Shown here in pieces: positions 58,790 through 64,000 of a DNA stretch of 64,000 nucleotides (position 1 is the first letter of the stretch; each line of letters opens with the position of its first letter). The DNA comes from Algoriphagus terrigena DSM 22685. Lineage in GTDB: Bacteria; Bacteroidota; Bacteroidia; Cytophagales; Cyclobacteriaceae. The stretch is from assembly GCF_000429445.1 (NCBI RefSeq), contig NZ_AUBW01000005.1, positions 296,874 through 360,873 of the forward strand, read 5' to 3'. The notes beneath the pieces were generated by a model. It was not told the origin of the DNA and ran no database searches. It saw only the letters and a program-made list of their open reading frames with translations. Both the position numbers and the translations under genes were made by a program.

Positions 58790-59305
58790 TTATTTCTTCA
58801 ACACCGCTTTCCAGCCTTTTTCCTCAAGTTGAGCGGCTGACTCTTCAACTTTTTCACGAAGGCCGGTCTTGAAAGCATCCATCTTTTTCCCCACCTCGAG
58901 ATCATACGCACCTACGATTGACGCGGCTAGAATACCGGCATTTTTCCCTCCATTCAATGCAACTGTCGCCACGGGAATCCCACTTGGCATCTGCAAAATG
59001 GACAAGATACTATCCCAGCCGTCAATGGAATTGGAGCTCTTCACAGGCACTCCGATCACCGGCAGGCTGGTAAGTGAAGCGACCATTCCCGGCAGATGGG
59101 CCGCGCCACCGGCGCCGGCGACGATCACTTTGATCCCACGCTCGCGGGCAGACCCGGCGTAGTCAATCATCCGCTGTGGCGTGCGATGTGCCGACACGAC
59201 GGTCAGCTCGAAGGCAATGCCGATTTCCTCTAAAAACTGAGCCGCTTCGGCCATAACTGGAAGATCGGACTGACTTCCCATGATGATTCCTACCTGTGGG
59301 TTCAT
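58790..59305 (-). CDS. purE: N5-carboxyaminoimidazole ribonucleotide mutase
   Basis: 171 residues. Class I PurE that converts N5-CAIR to CAIR in purine synthesis. Seen: GIIMGSQSDLPVM near 6-18, SAHRTPQRM near 39-47 with the catalytic His, AGAGGAAHLPGMVAS near 64-78 and VPVKS near 86. It overlaps purK by 4 bases (ATGA), a standard operon. Confidence 0.98.
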   Translation of the reverse strand: MNPQVGIIMGSQSDLPVMAEAAQFLEEIGIAFELTVVSAHRTPQRMIDYAGSARERGIKVIVAGAGGAAHLPGMVASLTSLPVIGVPVKSSNSIDGWDSILSILQMPSGIPVATVALNGGKNAGILAASIVGAYDLEVGKKMDAFKTGLREKVEESAAQLEEKGWKAVLKK

Positions 59306-60447
59306 GGCGTGGATTTGATTTTGATAAGTTCTTTGATTCGATAGGCCTTCGCCTTGAGGCTGGAGATGTCGTCGTCCAGGATGGTGACATGGCCCATCTT
59401 GCGGAAGGGCTTCGTAAGTTTTTTCCCGTAGAGATGAATGTAGACGCCTTTTTCAGCAAGTGCTTCTTCCTTTCCCTCCACCAAGACAGGCCCTGAAAAC
59501 CCATCTTCGCCGAGCAAATTGATCATGGCAGCCGGACATCTCAGGTCAGGATTGCCAAGTGGCCAATTCATGACCGATCGCAGATGCTGCTCAAATTGGG
59601 AAGTAAAATTGGCCTCTATGGTATGATGGCCGCTGTTGTGTGGGCGGGGAGCGATCTCGTTGACCAGTACTTCGCCGGACTTGGTGACAAAAAGTTCCAC
59701 GGCCAAGATTCCGACCATGTCCAGTTTTAGGATCACGTCTTTGGCGATTTCCTGGGCTTTTTGTTCGATTTCGGGAGAGATTTGCGCTGGCGCAAAAAGA
59801 AACTCGACCAAGTTGGCGGTCGGGTGAAAAGCGCATTCCACAGCAGGATAAGCCACCAAATCTCCGGCTTCATTCCGAGCCACGGTTACAGCGATCTCCT
59901 TGTCGAAGTCGATCAGCTTTTCCAACAGTCCCGGCGCATCAAAAGCGTTGTCCAGATCATCTTCGCATCTGAGAATTTGTACGCCCCGGCCGTCATAGCC
60001 TTCTTTTCCCAGCTTGTTTACCGCAGGAAGGAAGGCCTTTTTGGCGATCACATCCGCTTTATTTTCCGTCAGGACAAAATCCGCCGTCGGAATCCCATGC
60101 TGCAGGTAAAATTGCTTTTGCTCGCGCTTGTCTTGGATGAGTTTGAGAATAGCTGGCTGAGGAAAGACTTTTTTGCCTTCATCAGCCAGCTTTTGCAATG
60201 CCTCGGTATTCACTGCCTCGATCTCAACCGTGATCACGTCACAGTTTTTGCCAAAGGCGTACACTGTGTCGAAATCTTTGAGCGAACCTATCCGAAACTG
60301 CTGTGCAATGTCTTTGCAGGGCGCATTGGAGTCGGGATCGAGAATGTGAATATCCTGATTGTAATTGATGGCGGACTGGATCAGCATACGTCCGAGCTGT
60401 CCGCCTCCTAAAATACCGAGAATCTGGTTTTGTGAAGTATGGGTCAT
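59302..60447 (-). CDS. purK: N5-carboxyaminoimidazole ribonucleotide synthase
   Basis: 381 residues. ATP-grasp enzyme that makes N5-CAIR from AIR, ATP and bicarbonate. GILGGGQLGRML at the N-terminus, ATP-grasp core with GYDGRGVQI near 170, and EIAPRPHNSGHHT near 268-280, the family signature. A -7 box lies 8 bases upstream of the ATG. First gene of the purK-purE operon. Confidence 0.98.
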   Translation of the reverse strand: MTHTSQNQILGILGGGQLGRMLIQSAINYNQDIHILDPDSNAPCKDIAQQFRIGSLKDFDTVYAFGKNCDVITVEIEAVNTEALQKLADEGKKVFPQPAILKLIQDKREQKQFYLQHGIPTADFVLTENKADVIAKKAFLPAVNKLGKEGYDGRGVQILRCEDDLDNAFDAPGLLEKLIDFDKEIAVTVARNEAGDLVAYPAVECAFHPTANLVEFLFAPAQISPEIEQKAQEIAKDVILKLDMVGILAVELFVTKSGEVLVNEIAPRPHNSGHHTIEANFTSQFEQHLRSVMNWPLGNPDLRCPAAMINLLGEDGFSGPVLVEGKEEALAEKGVYIHLYGKKLTKPFRKMGHVTILDDDISSLKAKAYRIKELIKIKSTP

Positions 60448-60455
60448 AGACGACC

Positions 60456-60463
60456 CAAAATTA
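60456..60463 (-). promoter_or_regulatory. -7 box 8 bases before the purK start
   Basis: Minus strand TAATTTTG, exact TAnnTTTG. The transcript would begin at or next to the ATG at 60447. Confidence 0.45.
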
Positions 60464-60518
60464 ACAGATTCTCAGAGATTAGACGACAATAAAAGTTTGG
60501 ATCAGTTCCTTTCTAGCG

Positions 60519-60674
60519 TCAGACTGCTCTGCCGCCACCGATCAGTCGGAGAAGAATAGCTACGACTGCCAAAACTAAAAGAATGTGGATCAAGCCCCCT
60601 ACACTGTAAACAAATACACCCAACAACCACCCGATGATCAAAACTAATGCGATAAGATACAATAAAGAGCTCAT
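60519..60674 (-). CDS. Lmo0937-like small membrane protein
   Basis: 51 residues, read directly from the minus strand: ATG at 60672-60674, stop at 60519-60521. Two hydrophobic segments (about 4-22 and 27-43) joined by VYSVGGLIH, ending in RLIGGGRAV. This matches the lmo0937-type (DUF5670) family of small membrane proteins common in Bacteroidota. Function unknown; often stress-related by context elsewhere. Confidence 0.8.
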   Translation of the reverse strand: MSSLLYLIALVLIIGWLLGVFVYSVGGLIHILLVLAVVAILLRLIGGGRAV

Positions 60675-60738
60675 GATAAGATTGGTTTAAGATTAACAAT
60701 TGATTTCATTGTCAACTACCCAATATGAATGCCATGTG

Positions 60739-62508
60739 CTACAGCTTGCCAAAGCGGATGCCCATCAATTCCATCAGTTTATGTGCGTTGAAACTCGGAC
60801 AAGGGCCTTTTTTGATCATATAATCGAAGTCAATTGACCGGTCATGGATCTCCGAATGAAACGAGAAATTGTGTACATTTTCCACACTCTGTTCCAATAC
60901 AGACAGCTCGATATCATGCGTACTCATGATTCCCAGCCCCTGAGTCTGGAGGATTTGGAGGATTAGAGCTTCAGATCCCGAGATCCGATCTTGGGTATTT
61001 GTCCCTTTGAGAATTTCATCGAGCAGGAAAAACAACGTTTCACCGGATTCCAGCCGTTCGATCAGCGTGTGGATTCTCTTCAGTTCCGCGTAAAAGGAAC
61101 TAACGCTTTCGCCCAGATTATCCGAATTGCGCATGCTGGTATAGAGCTGAATCCTGCCAAGCTTGAGGTGTTTGCCAAAAGGGCTCAGCCCTAGATTGGC
61201 CAAGACGCAGTTGACCCCGAGGGTCCGCATAAAGGTCGTCTTGCCACTCATATTTGCGCCGGTCAGGAGGATCAGCCGGTGATCAGAATCTAGATCGATG
61301 GAATTGGGGACGGCCTTCTGCGGCAGGATCATCGGATGGGAAATCTCCGTCGCTATGAGCTCGGCTTCATCCGTCCATTCAAACTTCCCCGAGCCCTCCA
61401 GTTCCACCTCAAATGCCCCCAGAGACACCAGCACTTCCCATTTCTCCAGGTTTTCAGGCAAGTGACTAAGGGATTGACCCACCCGTTTTTTCCATGCGGC
61501 GAGTTGGGTGAAAAGCAAAAAATCCGTCCAAAACAGCAGGTTGATTGGCAGATAGAGGAGGTTCAGCCGATTTTGAACCCATAGGCCAAGCCGGTCAAGT
61601 TCCCGCAACAGCACCGAAGGAGTGGCTCCGTCTTTACACAATTCTGCCTGGGAAACCTGCAACTTACATGAGGTAAAATTCTGATTTTCTATCTGTTCGG
61701 CCCGGACGAGATAAGATTTGAGCGTCGAGGAGACGGGAATCGCTTCGTCGGCTTTTTTCAACCGTTGGAACACGGTGCTTAATAGCCCTATTCCTATCAG
61801 GGTCCAAACTCCCAGTATGGCTACCGGCAAAATCCCGATATAGATTAAAATTGACAACGTGATCCCTCCCAAGGGGCCCACAAAAGCCAGAACCTTCGGC
61901 AGCGCTGTTTGTTTCTCAGCGGTGTTCAGCCAGTAAATCCACTTTCCGTTTTCCTTGTCGTCCTTTCTCAAAGCCAATCCTGCCGCCTCCATCGCCTGGA
62001 GAAACAGCGGCTTGGAGGTCAATTCCTTCACGGCCTGGGCCCGGGATTCAGATTCGTCCTTGTTAAAACTACTTTTCATCAAACGAGCCAATTGCTCTTT
62101 GCCGCCTTTTGAAACCGTGTGGTTTAGCAGCTGGAAAAGTGAATGCTCCCCAAAAAGATCCAAGTCATTGCAAAAGGGATGGGACTTGTCAGAAAATTCA
62201 ATCCCTGAATCGAAGCCGGAAAGCATGCGGTTTTGGCGTTTGGCTTTTTGATCGGCCATCTTTTCCAAAGCCAGAAAGATCGATTCTTGGTCTTTTTGAA
62301 AATTGTACCAGCCTACCGATCTGACAAAAAAATAGGCTGCCACCACAGTCGGAAGGAGCCAAAGTGGATGCTCGGCAATACTCAGCACAAAGAATAGCCC
62401 CATCCCAAAAAACAACACCAAGCGCAACAACGAAAGACTCGACGCCCGACTTCTTACCGAAGCCAGCTTCCTGTCCAACCCTTCCCTTTCAAAATCGAAT
62501 CCATTCAT
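60739..62508 (-). CDS. Membrane-anchored MutS-family ATPase
   Basis: 589 residues from the ATG at 62506-62508, 3 bases after a -7 box; the open frame upstream does not look coding. Two membrane helices near residues 28-64 and two more near 208-250, then a MutS lever/clamp-like region and the C-terminal ATPase: Walker A TGANMSGKTT near 421, the ST-rich signature region, Walker B FFLLDEILKGTN near 490, and MSTHDIEL. It lacks the mismatch-recognition domain (no F-x-E motif) and the MutS2 Smr domain. Thus it is probably not a classical repair protein. Confidence 0.85.
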   Translation of the reverse strand: MNGFDFEREGLDRKLASVRSRASSLSLLRLVLFFGMGLFFVLSIAEHPLWLLPTVVAAYFFVRSVGWYNFQKDQESIFLALEKMADQKAKRQNRMLSGFDSGIEFSDKSHPFCNDLDLFGEHSLFQLLNHTVSKGGKEQLARLMKSSFNKDESESRAQAVKELTSKPLFLQAMEAAGLALRKDDKENGKWIYWLNTAEKQTALPKVLAFVGPLGGITLSILIYIGILPVAILGVWTLIGIGLLSTVFQRLKKADEAIPVSSTLKSYLVRAEQIENQNFTSCKLQVSQAELCKDGATPSVLLRELDRLGLWVQNRLNLLYLPINLLFWTDFLLFTQLAAWKKRVGQSLSHLPENLEKWEVLVSLGAFEVELEGSGKFEWTDEAELIATEISHPMILPQKAVPNSIDLDSDHRLILLTGANMSGKTTFMRTLGVNCVLANLGLSPFGKHLKLGRIQLYTSMRNSDNLGESVSSFYAELKRIHTLIERLESGETLFFLLDEILKGTNTQDRISGSEALILQILQTQGLGIMSTHDIELSVLEQSVENVHNFSFHSEIHDRSIDFDYMIKKGPCPSFNAHKLMELMGIRFGKL

Positions 62509-62511
62509 CCT

Positions 62512-62519
62512 CAAATATA
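62512..62519 (-). promoter_or_regulatory. -7 box 3 bases before the MutS-like start
   Basis: Minus strand TATATTTG, exact TAnnTTTG, almost touching the ATG at 62508. Predicts a leaderless transcript. Confidence 0.45.
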
Positions 62520-62607
62520 GAACTAGGCGAGTTCGTTCATTGAGAAAATTAAACTTTACGCCAAATGTGACGTCTAAAAGAACGATTTTTAACTTTCCCC
62601 GCAGAAA

Positions 62608-62781
62608 ATGAAATCCCAGAAAAAAACGAAACCTGAACAAGAGGAAGCAACAGAATGGGATCTCAGCGAAGGCATGGGTATCCTCCCGGACGACATCTCC
62701 CTCACCCAAAATATCGGATGTGTGGGAGGGAAGCCTACCAAAGGCGATAAATCAGCTAAAAACCCAACTAAAAACAAGTAA
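62608..62781 (+). CDS. 57-residue peptide with leader-like motif and single Cys
   Basis: Short gene found by direct translation: ATG at 62608, TAA at 62779-62781. Lys/Glu-rich start (KKTKPEQEEATE), then WDLSEGMGILPDDISLTQNI and a GCVGG segment with Cys38 and a Gly pair at 40-41, and a very basic tail. No signal peptide or membrane span. The pattern recalls leader peptides of modified or Gly-Gly-cleaved peptides, but no maturation or export gene is nearby. It precedes a lipoprotein gene by 28 bases, so the two are probably co-transcribed, and is divergent from the MutS-like gene. Confidence 0.6.
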   Translation: MKSQKKTKPEQEEATEWDLSEGMGILPDDISLTQNIGCVGGKPTKGDKSAKNPTKNK

Positions 62782-62809
62782 ATTCGCGCACACTAATCCA
62801 TCTAGCAAC

Positions 62810-63637
62810 ATGAAAATCAACTCCTTAATCGGCATAAAAACCGCTCTTTTCGCTATTCCCTTCCTCGTCTTTTCCTGCAACGACGATCCCGATCCAGTGG
62901 ACGCCGAGCCAAAAGTGGAAGTCGTCGAGGAGGAATTCGTCATCAACGCGGCATTTGAAGACGCTGATCTACTTACACTCGACATCCTGCAGGACTCGGG
63001 ATTGGGAGCCAAAACATTGACTGACGCGGATATTTGCGACAATACCGTAGTTACTCACAACGAGTCTACCAAGAAAATCACCATTGACTTCGGCGCCGGA
63101 TGCACCAGTCCAAACGGTGTGGTAAGAAAAGGCAAGATTCTGCTCTCCTATTCTGGCAGCAATTTTCTTTTCCCTGGCACTTCGATCATCACCACTTTCG
63201 AAGGCTATGAAGTAGACGGGATCAAAATCGAAGGAACTCGCACCATCATGAATGCGGGTATAGATCTGGTCAACAGCAAAGCAACCCTCAACGTGAAGAT
63301 TGAAAACGGAAAGTTGACTTGGCCTGACAGCAAGTTTGCAACCTATACCAGCACGCAGACCCGAGTCTTGACTCTCAACAACGACGGATACGAAGCCTCT
63401 ATCACGGGCAATTCCGCAGGCAAAAGCCGCGAAGGAATCGACTACACCGCCACAGTCACAGAGGCTTTGATCATCAATCAGGCTTGTGTCAGAACGGCAG
63501 TCTTTGTCCCCAGTAAGGGAAAGATGGACTTTGCTGTCTTGGGCATCACCATCTCAGCGGACTTTGGAGCAGGAGCCTGCGACAAAACGGCGACACTCAC
63601 TTATCCTGGTGGATCAAAAGAAGTCGTGCTGGATTAA
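62810..63637 (+). CDS. Lipoprotein of unknown function
   Basis: 275 residues from the ATG at 62810 (the frame is open from 62720). Lipobox VFSC near residues 18-21, followed by an acidic CNDDPDPVDAEP linker, then a beta-rich domain with several cysteines (ADICDNT, GAGCTSPNG, NQACVRT, GAGACDKT) that could form disulfides. Paired strand patterns (TIDFGAGC and SADFGAGAC) hint at an internal repeat. Probably on the outer membrane; no family recognised. A strong terminator follows. Confidence 0.8.
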   Translation: MKINSLIGIKTALFAIPFLVFSCNDDPDPVDAEPKVEVVEEEFVINAAFEDADLLTLDILQDSGLGAKTLTDADICDNTVVTHNESTKKITIDFGAGCTSPNGVVRKGKILLSYSGSNFLFPGTSIITTFEGYEVDGIKIEGTRTIMNAGIDLVNSKATLNVKIENGKLTWPDSKFATYTSTQTRVLTLNNDGYEASITGNSAGKSREGIDYTATVTEALIINQACVRTAVFVPSKGKMDFAVLGITISADFGAGACDKTATLTYPGGSKEVVLD

Positions 63638-63656
63638 CTCAAAAAGATCCTCTTAC

Positions 63657-63693
63657 AAAAACGGTTAACTTTCGGGCTAACCGTTTTTTTTTT
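63657..63693 (+). terminator. Terminator after the lipoprotein gene
   Basis: AAAACGGTTA pairs with TAACCGTTTT around a GC-containing loop, followed by nine or more T. Confidence 0.9.
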
Positions 63694-63866
63694 CTGAAAG
63701 TCTGGTTAGCTTACCCCATAGTTGTTCCAGGACATCAGTTTTGGCTAAGTTTTTTCTTTAGAGAAAAGTTTTTTCTACGTGCTCTTAGGCAACAGCTGTG
63801 GGTGCTTAGCGTCTGATATCAGTTTTATGCTCGGGGTATAGTCCACCAAAAAAAAGACGACCTTTT
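63694..63866. other. Non-coding stretch next to transposase tail
   Basis: 173 bases without a gene. Contains TTTTTCTT/AGAAAAG-type inverted sequence near 63750-63775 and a CTTAGGCA...GTGCTTAGC pair near 63785-63810. If the neighbour is an IS110-type element, its end and target junction should lie here; I cannot fix the boundary. Confidence 0.35.
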
Positions 63867-64000
63867 CTAGTTGGACGCTAATGATTTAAGTTTTTGGAGC
63901 CTTTTTTCTAGGCGCTCCATTTCCGCTTTTCTTCGTTCATCAATGATCTCCTGCCTGAGTTGAGGTTCTTTATAAGGGGTATTGTCCCTGAGAATATGAT
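63867..64000 (-). mobile_element. C-terminal tail of a probable IS110-type transposase, cut by window
   Basis: The last 44 codons of a minus-strand gene ending at the TAG at 63867-63869. The visible tail reads HILRDNTPYKEPQLRQ, then a long Arg/Lys/Glu helix ending KSLASN. A segment of the form (M/I)L-x-(D/N)-x-x-x-Y-x-E-P before a charged terminal helix is typical of IS110-family transposases in Bacteroidota. Most of the gene is outside the window, so the family call is provisional. Confidence 0.45.

Overview
The window looks like a chromosomal segment of a free-living Bacteroidota species, most likely order Cytophagales (Cyclobacteriaceae or Algoriphagus-like). The signs are a SusC/SusD pair, a type IX secretion C-terminal domain, a fused SecDF, DUF4270 next to a short GT5 glycogen-synthase-like gene and glmS, many lipoprotein signals, and repeated promoter -7 boxes of the Bacteroidota form TAnnTTTG. 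No rRNA, tRNA, CRISPR array or prophage was seen. The species assignment is inference.

Layout. 1-6.4 kb: mazG (cut by the left edge), glmM, a cysteine desulfurase, a duplicated-domain secreted protein, a Rieske protein, csaA, and a HisA-like TIM barrel whose first catalytic Asp is Trp. 6.6-19.4 kb: a minus-strand nutrient locus, read as susC, susD, FG-GAP/UnbV lipoprotein, formylglycine-generating-enzyme-like protein, Tat-exported Gfo/Idh/MocA oxidoreductase, Tat-exported sugar isomerase/epimerase, YCF48-like protein. It looks like uptake and periplasmic oxidation/isomerisation of a sugar-like compound. 19.6-25.6 kb: heme-binding DUF3365 lipoprotein, a 937-residue type IX secreted YCF48/PKD-like protein, a GNAT acetyltransferase, prfA and a Kazal lipoprotein. 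25.6-32.8 kb: glmS, DUF4270 and the glycogen-synthase-like gene on the minus strand, divergent from panC-panD-flippase-like-YugP.

32.9-44.4 kb: acyl-CoA dehydrogenase, AraC regulator, a GGGP synthase/membrane/holin-like operon, YkgJ-like protein, two LOG proteins, rdgB, uridine kinase, secDF. 44.5-49.1 kb is the most unusual part: a tandemly duplicated module of a small soluble protein ending in CPxxxC, a predicted 7-TM membrane protein and a HisKA_3 histidine kinase, followed by a single NarL-type response regulator. The kinase output domains are nearly identical while the upstream genes have diverged.

49.1-64 kb: an oxidoreductase, outer-membrane barrels, glyS, two possible orphan immunity proteins, an M20 hydrolase, a Fic-winged-helix gene behind three operator palindromes at exact 44 bp spacing, purK-purE, a membrane-anchored MutS-like ATPase, a 57-residue peptide gene with leader-like features, a lipoprotein, and the tail of a probable IS110-type transposase at the right edge.

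A dispersed intergenic repeat abuts the start codons of three unrelated genes (4571, 10798, 20304). Two of the copies carry a GC-rich palindrome that is missing from the third.
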